This document shows positions 1 to 13,400 of a stretch of 64,000 bases of DNA, piece by piece. Each line of letters opens with the position of its first letter. The stretch's first letter is position 1. This DNA comes from Struthidea cinerea (taxonomy: Eukaryota > Chordata > Aves > Passeriformes > Corcoracidae). Location of the stretch: positions 4,312,422-4,376,421 of the forward strand of contig VZTI01002652.1 of assembly GCA_013397865.1 (NCBI GenBank), written 5' to 3'. Made by a program: the position numbers and the translations under genes. The notes beneath the pieces were generated by a model. It worked only from the letters and a program-made list of their open reading frames with translations. It searched no databases and was not told the DNA's origin.

Positions 1-3000
1 CAGGCGGGGGACGGAGCGCGTCCCGCCGGGCAGCGCTCGCCTGGCGAGCGGCCACGCGTGTCTCCCCTGCCAGGGGAGCGCTTCTGAGCGACTTTCCTGG
101 GGCTGCCCCACGCCTGGAGTCGAGGCCGTAGCCGCAGGAAGGCGGTGGGGATGTGGGGGTCCGAGCCGCCGAGCCCACCCTCCCACCGGTGGCCGGCCTG
201 GGAAGGGGTCGGGGAGAGTGATGACCGTGTCCCCCTGCTCCTGCCGCAGACCCGCGGGGCAAGCGGCACTGCCCACGTTCCCCTCGCGTTTCCTCGTGGC
301 TCTCTTACAGTAGGTGCTGAACGATGGCTGAAGCTGTGCCGCCACTACTGCCCGTGGGAGGCCGAGCCTCCAAGCCCTCCTGCATCGAAACAGCTCTAAC
401 TGCTTAAATTTCCCGTTTTCCGTGTCATCCTAAAACTTTACTGCATCGCTGGCACAGCTCAGACCTGTGAGAAAACCCCTGTTTTCCACCGAAGTGCAGC
501 AAAATGAAGCGCCTGCGTGTGACGCCTGTTTTATGTATATTTTTGGCGACACGAAGCAGCTCCTGAAAACCCCATTTAAAATGACATTTCTCGGTGGGGT
601 CTGTGCTGTAGGCTGGTGGAGATGAGCTCCTGCCTTAGCTCACTGCTCTGCGGGCTATAATCCCAAACAGAGCTCAGTGTTGGGGGTGTCCAAAATATCC
701 TTGTTTAGCAGCTAGGAGATAAAATTATACCAGTACTTTTAGATTTCTAATTGGCACTGATTTGCCATGTAGCTTGGGGCCAAATTTATGCTTCTTTTTT
801 TTCTTTTGTCATAAAAGAAGAATGTACCCTGTGAGAGTGCATTGAGCTTAGTTATTGCTCATAAAGTTTGATAGTGCCCATTGAAGGTGGTGTTCTCTGT
901 TGTTTAAGCACCACGTAATGAGTTCTCAGGTTCCACACGGAAACTGAGACGAATTGATGAACCCGGCAATGGCTCCGAACTGAGGTGTGCCCTGGGAGGT
1001 GTGATTCAGAGCGATGAGTAACTTAGGAAAATGAGCTTCACTTTCCTCCCGAGCTCCAGGGGTGGATTTTCCTGGGGAAGGCAGGGGGGAGATGTATGAC
1101 AGTCCTGCTTTTTTTTGTGCTCCAGCATGGATTCATCTCAGGGTTTGAAATTGTGCAAGGACTTTCATTTGGTTTTTAAGTCGTCTCGTGGGTGATCCTC
1201 TCCCAATCAGACCGAGGGGCTCCTCATTGCCCCTTGCGTGGATTTTGATTTTTTGTGGTGGATGTTCTCAGGGAGGTCAGTGCTCACTGGGTTCATACTT
1301 GCAGACAGGGTGCAGGGGTGGCCGGGGGGCCCCAGTGCTGAGCCCAAAGGCTCTGCCTCCTGCCCTGGCACAAGCTCCTCCACCAGCCATGGGCATCTTC
1401 CTGCTGGCAAGGCGCTGCTGGGTTACATCGGAGCACGAGGTTTGAGTCGGTTGGAGGCCAGAGCACATCGGGGTTCAGGACAGAGAGGTTGTTTCTGTTG
1501 AGGTTGGGATCTCCAGTGTTTTGTGTTTCTCAGAGCATCTCCAGGAGTGTGAGAAAGAACAGCCTCTGTGCTGAAGAGCTGAGCCACCACCTGGGAGAGG
1601 CAGCTTGCCTTTCTGCCAGGTATTCAGGCCCTGGGCTGATGAAAGCAACAGAAGCCCTTGGTGGGCTCAGGTTTGGTTTTGTAACACCTTGTTGACATTT
1701 TTTAGCCTTGGGTTGGGCCGGGATTTTTTTGTGCCATAATGTCATTCTGCTTTAGGGCCTGAGACCTCCAGCACAGAGGGTGCAGGTGCTCTGGTGACAC
1801 TGGATTTATCACTGATGAGTGGTCCTCTAGAAGCACCTGAGGTTTCTCACAGTGAGTGTAGACACTCTGATTTCTGGGTAGGTGAAGGTGTTTTAAAAGG
1901 CAGATATTTATATTTTGGGTGTTGGCTGTTTCTTTTGCTTTTAATTTTTTGTGTGTTGTTATTAGGAAAGCTCTTGGGCCCTTTAAAAAAGGTGGGTTTG
2001 ATCCCCTGGCAGTCTTAATTCTTCAAAATTAAACTTTAGACTTTTTGCATTTAGTCAAAGTTGAGTCTGTCTTAAATTTGTGGTTTAACTTGTGAGAACA
2101 GGAGTAGTTTTTTTAATATTAAATCGACTGCATTGAACACAGCATTCTTTAAAACACAGCACTTGAAATTTTGTTCTTATGCTGGAATTGACTCTTCCAG
2201 AGCAAATCTCATCTGATTTATGTTTTTCCCTACTTGCAGTTGTTCTGGCTGATAATGAAATAGCAATGCCATCAAAAAAAGAGTTTGGGAAGTAGTTTGG
2301 ATTATCAATTTTATCGTGTTGAGGGTTATTTGGGATGGTTTTAGCTGCAGTCAGTTAGAATGTGAAGAGCTGTTTAATACCCATCTAGATGTTAATCTTG
2401 AAACAGCCCTCCTTGCTCTGCTAGTGTTTTATGAAAGCCAGCTAAGGCAATGCATAGAAAAAAATAAATCTTTCATTGCTCTAGTGAAAAGTTGAGACAA
2501 GGGTTTGGTCCAGCTGGTCCCCGAGGGTGGCTGCTGCCTCATGCTGGGGAAACTGTGCGTCCCCACTTAGTGTCAGGTTATGAACAGGTCAGGAGGACAC
2601 ATCTCCTCCCAGGCTTCTCCCTCCAATAGACTCTAGTTCTTGAGAGCAGTGGTCACGGCCAGTGTTTAAATGTGTGTCAGGGTGTGGAGGGATTGCTATC
2701 GGAAGGGAAGAGTGGTAGTGTCACAGAAATATGTCGAAATGTGTGTTGAGGGAGCAAGAGGCTTGGAGGAGGATTCATCCCTTTGCTCTGTTTCAGACAA
2801 AGGAGTGTCAGACAAATTAATTGGATAATGTGTGGGTGGCATTTCAGAGAGCTGAGAAAATTAATAGCCCTCTTATTGCTGGGACATAATCCATGGAAAC
2901 TTCTTGTCAAAAGTTTGCTGCTTCAAACCTGCTTCATAAATCACAGCAGCAACATCCTTTGGGGTTTGTGAATGAGAAAGGTCCTAGTGTAAGGAGCCCT

Positions 3001-4052
3001 TTGCTGTATTTTTTCCTATAAATCAGAAATCTATTTTTTGCTTCCTAAACCCTTATTTATTATTTCGTTATAAGTTCTCTTAGGCTTGTGGGTCCCCTCT
3101 TTTCCTATTTCCAGAACAAAATAAACAGCACTTTCAGAAAACCATGGAAGAGCCAGTGCAGCTTGGGCAGATCCTGGGGCACGGAAGAATGTCTGACTTC
3201 TCACGCCACTGCCTGCACACAGATCAGGGAAAGCATTCAGGTGTCTTAAGGTGCCTAATTGGATTAGATTGAGGGAAGAGGAAGCTCTGCTTATGAGCAA
3301 TGATCTCTTGGTTGTGAAATGTTCTCCTCTTGGGGGAAGGCCTATAGTGTTGCAGTAGGAGCCACTTGATGTGGGCTGATAAAATCCTGGAGAAGGTGAG
3401 ATGGAGAGAACCTGTTGTGCAGTAATTGCAGGCAGAAAACCAGCAGAAAAAGTTATTCTGATGTTTTAAACACATGCATGGATTTCTCCTGGTACAGTTT
3501 TATAAAGTGGTATTTCCTTCTGTGGTTTTTCTCCAATTTTTGTTATGCTTGTAAGTAAAAAAAAACCTGAGATGAATTCTTATCCTGTCTCTTAATTTTC
3601 CGGATACCCAGTTGGGCAGTACAGGTAGGGGGCTTGAAAGCTCCCAAAAGTTGGATGGGACAATGGTTGGTACTGGAACTGGGGAGGTGCTTAGTTTCTT
3701 CCTTCTGCAAGGGTTAGACTGAAGGAGTGAAGGAGCAAGACTCTAATACTTTAGATATATATTGGAGATGGCTTTAAGTTCTAGTCTGTGCTTGGATCTT
3801 GTTGTCTGGAAAAGTGTTGTAGGAGGGTCTTACTTTTTGCCCTGAACAGCAGCAGCAGTGCTGTTCTGCTGGCCACCTCTTGGTCTTGCTCTGGAGGTGT
3901 TGCACTGGTGTGATGTGTTCTCTGAAGGGTTTGAAGGACCCAGAGCTCCCTTCTGTGTGCGCACACCATAATTCCAGTCCCGATGTAAATGGCGGGTGTC
4001 AAAGTACGCAGGCGATGAAATAGCGTTGAACTAATTTTCTTCTGTTTTACAG
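1..4052 (+). other. SREBF2: SREBF2 intron 1 (3' part), CpG-rich at its left end
   Basis: The first ~320 bases are GC- and CpG-rich, as expected at the edge of the CpG island over the first exon, which lies outside the window. The initiator-containing exon (its human counterpart encodes about 30 residues before the MLQFVSNQ segment) was not found here. From ~400 to 4052 the sequence is AT-richer and looks like unique intron. I see no recognisable repeat, RNA gene or second coding exon. It ends in a pyrimidine tract and the acceptor AG at 4051-4052. Confidence 0.7.
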
Positions 4053-4439
4053 AGATGCTGCAGTTTGTCAGTAACCAGGCAGGAGACTTTCCAGATCTGT
4101 TTTCGGATCCCTTGTGCGGCACCTTCCAGGGCGGCAGCGGCAGTGGCAGCAGCAGTGGGACCCTGGAGCCGCAGTTGCAGCGGCCCTACAGCCAGGTGCA
4201 GCTCCAAACCTTCCCGGCGCCCCCTGCATCCCCCCAGCTCCAGAGCCTGCCGGTCAAAGCAGCGCAGACGACACCTCCAGCCCCTCCACGCTCAGCCCCT
4301 GTCCTGCAGCCGCGGCCCTCACTGCAGCCTCAGCTCCAGCAGCAGGCCGTCATGATCACGCCGACGTTCAGCTCTGCTCCCCAGACCAGGATTATCCAGC
4401 AGCCGGTCATCTACCAGAATGCGGCCACAAGTTTCCAAG
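4053..4439 (+). CDS. SREBF2: SREBF2 exon 2
   Basis: The exon starts after the acceptor at 4051-4052 with the last two bases of a split codon, then ATG CTG CAG, and ends at a gtagtg donor. It encodes the acidic/aromatic activation segment MLQFVSNQAGDFPDLFSD, a Gly/Ser run, a proline-rich stretch and a glutamine-rich stretch ending YQNAATSFQ. The Ser/Gly linker is shorter than in human. An acceptor two bases further right (exon from 4055) is possible, but the phase of the human exon favours 4053. Confidence 0.93.
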
Positions 4440-7400
4440 GTAGTGCTTGTGCTGCTCAGGCTACAGGTGTGCCTGGTGCACTTGCAGTAAGTGGCATCAG
4501 TGTTCAAACTCCAAGTGCATCCTCAGCCATGACAAGCTAGTGATCCTTTTCTTGTGATGCTGTGTGTGGGGTGTCCCTTCTCCTACCTGCGTGGCTTTGG
4601 AGTTGGGGAGTGTGAGAAACTGTCGTAAATGAGATCTTAAGTGGGTTTGTGACCTTTTACCGTGATTGTTGTCTTGCTCTTCTCATCTGGCCTGGCCTTC
4701 TGCCCTATGGCTCTTGGGAGACTTGAGAAAAGTATGTCTTAAAAGATTGTTGTTGGCAGCTCTGTCCTCCCACTGATGGGTGCACTGGGTGGATCCTGTC
4801 TGTCCCACATGGCAGTCTGGAATGAAGGCACATTTCAGCTGCCAAACTCTGGAGCTCAGTACTTGAACTGAGCAGAGACACCTGTAGGGATATTTAGTGA
4901 TGATGGGATCTTCCTTTACGAATGCTGAATGACTTGATCCTCTTCAGTAGGTGTTGATTCTTTATATGACAGATAGGATCCTACAGTCCACCGAGACCAG
5001 GGGGAGTGGGAAAATGCAAGTTGGATGTTCTGCATAATGCCACTGAAACAGTGAGTCCTGTTCAATCAGACTAAAGGGTTTTGGCTTTATTTTCTCTTAG
5101 CCGATCCTCTGTGCTTCCTGGAAAGTTGCTATTCTAAGTGCAGTGTCCTCTTCCAGAAGGCACCAAAGCAGCTGGAAGGTTCCCAACATGTGGGATGTGT
5201 TAGATGAATGCTGCCTACTAAGAAGCTCTGGGAAGAAGAGGAGTGATGCTGGGAGCATTTCCAGGCTCCAGGAGGGAGACCTGCGTCTCTCGACCATTTC
5301 TGACCTCTCTTCTGCTCTTCAGTTCTCCAGCCTCAAGTCCAGAGCCTGGTGACGTCCTCCCAAGTTCAGCCGGTTACGATCCAGCAGCAGGTGCAGACGG
5401 TGCAGGCCCAGCGAGTGCTGACGCAGGCTGCCAATGGCACCATCCAGACCTTAACGCCAGCCACGGTCCAGACTGTTGCTGCACCACAGGTCCAGCAAGT
5501 TCCGGTAAGTAAAAGTGTGGAATGATGCAGGGATCCAGCAGAACAAGAACGTGCTTTTGTGGGTCTGTTCTCCTGGCTTGCCAGGAGAGAAGTGGTGAAG
5601 CCGTAGGGCTGGTGATCCTGGCTAGGATTGCTTTTGCACAGACATTTTTAAAACTGAGAGGTATTTCTAGCCAGCCTGTGTCCCAGAAGCATTTTACTTC
5701 ATGCAGGTCATGTGTGAGAGTCCCTGCTGTGAGAAGTGATGTGACTTCTGAGCAGTGCTCAGCAACCATTTTCACTGAAACAGTAACTAAATGTAGTCTA
5801 AAATATTTTTTATAAGTTGGTACTGCCAATCCCTGTTGGAAACTTTACTTGAATGGGCTCTCTTTGACTTTGGCCTACTCTTTTGCAAGTCCATCACCTC
5901 TATCACATCTTATAAGGACTGGTTGATACTGGAATGTGTTCTTCCAATTCTTCTGTCATGTTTTTTTCTAATATTTTTACTGTTACAGTGCCACGTGATT
6001 TTTTTTCACTCTTGTGCATCTTTGTATTAAATAAGAATGTTTGTCTATGAGACTCAGTATGACAAAGTTGCTATGGTTCAGTTGTACTGTGCCATCTCTG
6101 GTGTTTTCAGAGAGTCAACAAGGTATTTGAAAGAAATAAGAGCAAAATAACTTAGAGTGGATTTTGATCTGCTCGATGTTAAAGGTACAGTTCCTTTCAG
6201 TGAAATTGCAGGGAGAAGCTACTATGGGTATTTGCCAAAGCAGACTGTCCTAGCTGTGTTAGACTGAATACTCAGACAGTTAATGTAGAGAGCTAATTAT
6301 AGGTGTAATTGGAGAGGGGAAAGCAGTTTTTCCATCAGCTCTTCTGTGTTTTTACACTCTTGTTTACTTCTGGTGACTGATTTGAAAACCACTGTCGTGG
6401 TGGTTCCTCTGCTCCACTCCCTCCAGCGCTGTTCAAACCGTCTCCTGCTCAGAGTTTGCACTGGGGCCGATGGAAAGCATCCAGGTGATGCAGGGTGCAA
6501 GTGAAAGAAATACTCACCCTGCTCTTTTGCCATCCACTGAGTTGTAAAGCTATTACAACTCTGTCAGTGCTTACCTCTGGCTCCTGAGATCAGCAGGGAA
6601 ATATGTGCCCCCTCTCCTCTTCACCTGTAACTCCTTTCGACCTAGGTTCTCGTCCAACCTCAGATCATAAAAACGGATTCCCTGGTCTTGACAACCCTGA
6701 AAACAGATGGCAATCCTGTTATGGCTGCAGTACAGAACCCAGCGCTGACAGCACTCACTGCTCCCATTCAGACCACAGCTCTGCAGGTACCCTATGGATG
6801 TCCTTCTATCCCTCTCCTCACTGATGTCCTCTCCTATTAATGCAAGGAAGAGATTTGAGCTTTAGTATTCTGCAGCGGTGCAGACAAGAAGGGGTTTTGA
6901 GGGCTGTTCTACACACGTCCAGGGCGAATAATACTCTGTTTCTGTCAAGGCTAAACACACAGATTGTACTGTTTGGCAGCCTCCCATGGCCAGTAAGCAA
7001 AGACCAAGGGCACATTTCTGTTTACCTTTTTCTGGTATTACAAGGAGAGGAATATGACCTAAAAACTTAGTCCAGTTTTTAACTTGAAACTGAAAGCTAA
7101 CTGCTCAGAGTAGCTGTGGAACTTCCTTTTGCCCCTCAGTAGTGTCTAATAGTATATTGAATGTGACAACTGATTAAGCTGCTTTTCAGAGGGCATTTGC
7201 AGTGAGGATTTGTTATAATCATTGGAGGTGGCAGTTGTGCTTCATGGCCTCCACTTCTAATCAACTCTTAGAAACTTATGCCCCCAAAGAAACATTTATT
7301 ATGATCTTGTATGTTCTGAACAGATATCTCTGTACACATATTTACTGGGGGAGATAAACTTGCAAGTTTGGACCAGAATTTTGACTTCTTTTGCAATAGC

Positions 7401-10400
7401 ATGGTATGCTTCGTAGATGCTTATTAGCAGCCAGGCTAAAATCTTCAATGAACCTGCTTGCTTTTAGATTGTTTTCACACAACTTGAGGCTTACGAGATT
7501 GTGTCTATCTGAGGCATGTTTGAACACATTGAAATATAGCGGATATTAGCCAAGGAAAGGTATAGGACTTAAATTCACTTATTTGTCAAGTTCCAACTAG
7601 AAGTGAAATGAAATTAATTTCTGGTATCCCAATTAGACGACTATTTCAGAGTCAAAATTGTTCCTGAAATTGCTCATGGCTAGTTTATTCTCATGGCTAG
7701 TTGGTCTAGGCTAGTTATTATTATGTTTGTCTTTTGACAGAAATAACTCTTACTCTCCATAGCTACTTGCTTCCCTGATCCTTGGTGTGCTTCAGAGAAC
7801 ACGTGCCTTTCTAAATCTTGCTTTGCTGGATTAAGCAGTCTAAACTTTCTTTCACTACAGCTGTCCTAGGAGCCCCTCTGTGCAACTGTTCTGATGGGAT
7901 TCATCATATTTTATCTCGGAGTACATAGTGCTTTAGTTTGCTGTAGATGGTCTGTCCTACATCTAGATGCCCAAGTTTGAGCTTTTCACCCTGCTGTATA
8001 TCACTCATTAGACTTAGTTCCTCATATTAAGGCATTTTTATAGCTTATGGATTTTTTTTCTTCATTTAATAAAATTCAAATCAACTGCATTCCTCAAGCC
8101 AAAGGTTGTTTTTTCATAGTTGGATCCTTTCTAGCATTGTCATTTCTAGTGTCGTGGGAAGTAGTGTGGGCTGTTGCTGTTTTGATGACTATTTGTCCAA
8201 AGAAAAGGTGGATTTGGACACTTGGAGTGTAAGGATTGTAGGAACAAGGAGGAGCCTCAGTCCCTTTCTCTATTTAAGTGGATGAACACAGCGTAGTATT
8301 GGCAGAAGTGTTGATGCGCTTGGAGAACAAGAGATGTTCTTATTCCACAGTGACCAGTGTGGGAGCCAGAGTGACAGATTTTTCCTGTGTTGCTGTGCCA
8401 ATGCTTGTGCCAGCTAAGAAAGATGGAAGGAATTTGGCATCTCACATCTTTCCTGAGCTGTACCAACTTTTCCTGATTCTTCTTTTATTTACTCCTTTTT
8501 CTTTTGCCATCATAAACCTTATCTAAATTGCCTGATTGCTCTTGACACTTGTTACATGTGGTCTTTGTAGACCCTCGTTGGGAGCAATGGGACCATTTTG
8601 ACCACAATGCCGGTGATGGTGGGACAAGAAAAGGTGCCTATCAAACAAGTTCCTGGGGGTGTCAAGCAACCTGAACCACCTAAAGAAGGAGAGAGGAGAA
8701 CAACTCACAACATCATTGAAAAGCGCTACCGGTCGTCCATAAATGACAAAATCATTGAGCTGAAGGACCTTGTGATGGGGACAGATGCCAAGGTAAAGAT
8801 GGGGAATAAGTGCAAATATGGTGTCATAAATACTTTGTCTTCAGGTGCTCATTGCTCTACCAAATGAAGCATTTGGGTACATGTAGCTGTTAGTAACATG
8901 CACACTTGTATTGGGGTAAGACTGGTGAGAATCACTTGTGCTCAGTAATTGTATTCAGGAAGGGTCATCTGTAAAATATTAATTTTACTATGCTAGTGGT
9001 ACTGTTTCTTGAAAATAAGCTATACCTTATGCATTCGTTCTTACATTAGGTCTAACTTAAAATGGGTTCTCTAGGTAGAATATCCAAGTGGATGCTATCA
9101 TAACTCTGCCAAACCAGATCTTGCTTCAATTAAGTTTCCTTTTCCATGGGACTGCAGTAAGGATGAGGGTTTACAGAGCTTTCTAATTTATTTCCTTTAG
9201 CTATTGAGCTGTAAAAACTCTTGCTTGCTCAAATATTGGAAGCTTTCTTGCACCACGTATTCAGGGTTTGATCCTACTTGCTTTACCTCATGCTGGTGGA
9301 GCAGGCAGTAGTATTCTTGATACCTTCTGTGACTGCTTCACAAATAAGTGCACTAGTGAAGCAACCTCCTATTGCTGGAAGTGGAAGCTTACTTTTTGAA
9401 AACATGGGTGATGTGCAGTGGCTTCATAGTACTTTTGGCTTATGTTTGGAAGATAAACTTGCCCACTGCTGCTGGAAGCAAAGATTTGCATGGAGATGGC
9501 CAAGCGAGTGAGGCAAGGAGGGAACTGCTTATCTCAGAATTAAGTGGTGATCAGACAGCAGCTTGTTCTATCCCAGAATTGATCCACTTCATTTACAAAC
9601 TATGGTACTTTCAAAGGACTATTTCTGGCTGAAACCTAGGTGTGCACTCCATTGTAATTTGGATGTTAATCTGTTTCCATTGTACTGTTTCTATAAGGTC
9701 TTTGAGAGACCTCAGTCCTTGTGATCTTTGTCTGATACTTTGCCCACGGAGCATGCCCTGCTATTGGTTCCTTCGCAGCTGCTGAGAGGTCCTTTATACC
9801 CTTTTCTGTCACCACGTGATACAAAGGGTTGTGGTATTCCTAAAAACAGGAGTGACCCTTTGATACTCTTAATATAAACCGCTTTTTGTACATTTTAATT
9901 CCTTACAGATGCACAAGTCTGGAGTCCTGAGAAAAGCCATTGACTACATTAAATACCTGCAGCAGGCTAACCATAAGCTGAGGCAGGAGAACATGGTTCT
10001 GAAGCTGGCTAACCAAAAAAACAGTAAGTTGTGGAGGCTCTGCAGCAGAGGGGAGGCAGTCAGCATGAATATAGGATGTATCTTGCAGTTTCTTATCCTT
10101 GACAGAGGTTCTATCAATAGTGATCAGTGTTACTCCAATGACAGAGCCAATCTGAGAGCTGCTGATAGGAGTCAATGTGGAGAAACATGTACATAATGCA
10201 CTCTGATTTTTGCAGAGCTGTTGAAGGGCATTGACCTGAGCAGTCTGGTTGACAACGATGTGGATCTGAAGATAGATGACTTCAACCAGAATGTGCTGCT
10301 GCTGTCTCCTCCAGCTTCTGATTCAGGATCCCAGGCTGGCTTCTCCCCCTATTCCATTGATTCAGAGCCAGGAAGCCCGCTCCTTGATGATGCAAAGGTA

Positions 10401-13400
10401 TTTGTGACTTTATTTGTCAAATTCAAGGTATCTCCTTCAGGATATGTAAGAGCTGGAATTTAAATTCTTATTCTCAAGAGTGGAACCAGCAGACATCTGG
10501 CAAGCAGATCTGGAGGGCTTAGAGATCCTTTGTAAGGATGAGGAAGGTGCATGTGTGTGTCTTACCTTTCTTTAAATTATTGAGACTATTTCCTGAGCTG
10601 TATTACCTGAGCCCTACCTTAGCTGCTGAAAGAATTGTGCTTATCCTTCAGCCCCTGTACAGTCTCTGTGGACTTAGAGTGCATGCTCATGACCCAAGGA
10701 GCCTGTGGCTTTCCAGGATGTATATGTCCAGTGAGTAAAGCAGGAGGACTTGGAAATGGATGATGACATCAGTTGTGGCTAATGAGACCATAAGTAATCA
10801 GAGTAACAAAAAGCTGTTAACTGTCTTTGCTTTGTGGGTTTGTTTTGTGGATATCGCAGAAGTGGGTTTCCTGGGAGATCCTCAAAAGAATAAGTGCAAC
10901 AAAGGTTAGTCCTAGCCTAACCCAGGGATACAGTTAATACCTGAAATGACTGGACACAGAAGGAAGTTGAAGGCATTCAAATATTTCAGCCTTATCTTAC
11001 TAAGCTAGTAAAAGCTTTACTGGAGTTCTCGCTCATCTAGAGCTCAAAAGCAAATTTATACATGTTCTGTTTCGCCTTCTTCCCTACCCCTTTCTCGGCA
11101 TAAACATTTTTTGTACTCCAGAATGGTAAGCATTGGGTTTTTTCTCCTTTTTCTCTCCATTCCCCTTCCCCTGAAGGTTAAAGATGAGCCTGACTCTCCT
11201 CCTGTGGCGCTTGGTATGGTGGACCGCTCTCGAATACTCCTCTGCGCTCTCACATTCCTTTGCCTTTCCTTCAATCCACTGACATCCCTCCTGGACGCCC
11301 GAGGAACCCCCGAGTCCGACAGCCTGGTGCGCCATGGCTCCGGCAGGAACGTGCTGACAATTGAGTCAGGTAAAGAACTAGGATGGTTTGGGCCATGGCA
11401 GGTGTCCAGCCTTGCGTGGTCTCCCTGAAAGCCACCTGCAGCTGCGACGGCTGCCGGTCACAAGGTGGATGGTCGGTGTGGTTCAGTAGGATGGGTTTGT
11501 GTGTTCAGGGAGTTGTATGACCTTTGTTTAGTGGGTGGGGAGGGGCAGTAATGCAGGGCAGGGTGTGGAAGGAGAGCCAGCTTGGACATGGCTCCAGTTC
11601 ACATCTAGTGTTCTTCTTGAATAAATCCAGCCATGGCTCAGCGTGGTGAGGTTGGAGCGGCACTGATTTGTAGTCCAGCAGCCTGGGCTTTTGGCACAGA
11701 CCCTTGAAAAGTAGTTCAGGGTAAGGGGTGTTCTCCTGTCTTCACCAGTCTTTGAGGCATGTTCACACTTTGTATTTGTTTTTAAGGTAACTGACTGATT
11801 TTTGTCACTTAATAATAAAGTATTACTGCACCGTTGCTATGGAGTCTTGCAACTGGCTTGTTGATACACTCATTCCATAAAATTAATAGTTAAAAATACA
11901 GCTTAGGAGAGGGTGGGGGATGCTGTAGGCATGCAGTTGTTTCCCTGACTGGTAAATATGGTTCCTCAGTGTCACTTTGTAAATTTAACTAAGATCAGAA
12001 AATGATACTGGAGTATTGAGTACCTGTGGGTGTGTCTTACAGAAAAATCAGAAGACAACTCTTGGAAAATGAAGTGCTGATTCATTTTTTTTTATACATC
12101 AGTCTTGTAAAAATAATCATTTAGTTGGGGATGTTGAGGGTTGGAGTTTGGATGAAGAGGTGTTGGTACATGTGTTTCCTGACTGAACTGCAGTCTTTGC
12201 AAAAGCTGATTAAACATGTGGCAAGCATAGCAAGACATCCTTTGGGGTCCGTGCTCATCATGTTGCCAAGCTTTTGGTGTCCAGGTTAAAATTTAACTTT
12301 CCCTTTTGGGATATCCATTGTAGATGCAGCTGGTTGGTTCGGTTGGATGATGCCCACCCTAATCCTGTGGCTTGTGAATGGAGTGATTGTACTGAGTGTG
12401 TTCATAAAGCTCCTTGTGCACGGAGAGCCGGTGACCCGGCTGCACTCGAGGTCCTCGGTCACCTTCTGGAGGCACCGCAAGCAAGCAGACCTGGATTTGG
12501 CACGGGTAAAGTTGACTCGTCGTTTTGCATCAAATGCATCTTTTAGATGGGATTGTGGGTAAATGTTTCCCAGTGAGGCAGTCGCTTGGCATTTGCAAGA
12601 GCATGGTATTCCTTGAATGGGTCATCCTGTCTGATTTCAGAGAAGCTGTTGCCAGCAGATTGTTCTGAGCAGGTTGCTGTCCTCCTCAGCCTAAGTTAGT
12701 GAGGCATGGAAGCAGTGGGAGAGGCTCCTAACTTCTGTCCTTGCTCCTAGCTACTGCATCTTGTATCAGTTTTTGGCAGCAACATCTTGGGTTTTGTTCA
12801 GAATCTGGCCTCTGCTCTGTCTGTCTGTCTGCTGTCCTCCAGCCTCTTGGAAGTCCTCTTTATTGTTGAGGAAACATTTGTTTTTTGACATGGGGACTGT
12901 GAAATTTCCATGGTGTTTGACAAGACAGGGAGCTCTTTTCACCTAGTGCTGATGTGTCTCACAGGCAGTGCAGGATCAGAACCACGTGTGGAAAGTATGT
13001 GTGGGGCCAGATTTCAAGCCGGTGTAAACTGCTGTTATGTTTTCAGTTTCTGTGTTGACGTCCCTCTGCTAAAGATCTTGTCCTGACTTACATGTCAGTT
13101 CGTCTTGTTCCCAGTGCCAAGGAGGTCCCAAAGCGTCTCTGATAGTGATTTTTGTTGCTGAACCTTTTGTTGTGTTATTTGCAGGGTGATTTTGCTGCAG
13201 CTGCGTCAAACCTGCAGACCTGCCTGTCGGTACTCGGACGAGCACTGCCAGCTTCCCGCCTGGACTTGGCCTGCAGCCTGTCCTGGAACGTGATCCGCTA
13301 TAGCCTGCAGAAGCTGGCGCTGGTGCGGTGGTTGCTGAAGAGGACTTCTCATCAGTGGCGGGCTAGGGAGGCCACTGCAGGATTCGAGGATGAGGCCAAG

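Larger units (their letters stand above)
4440..9908 (+). other. SREBF2: SREBF2 introns 2-5 (with exons 3-5 inside)
   Basis: Four introns: 4440-5322, 5505-6645, 6787-8570 and 8793-9908. They are unique-looking, moderately AT-rich sequence with GT/AG ends. I see no RNA gene, long repeat or extra in-frame exon in them. Short open frames here show no family resemblance. Confidence 0.7.

Noticed and set aside
323..406. 27-codon open frame with a good start context near the window start
   Set aside because: It follows an acag and reads MAEAVPPLLPVGGRAS, but it resembles no SREBF2 first exon or other family and stops after 27 codons. Most likely chance in CpG-rich intron.
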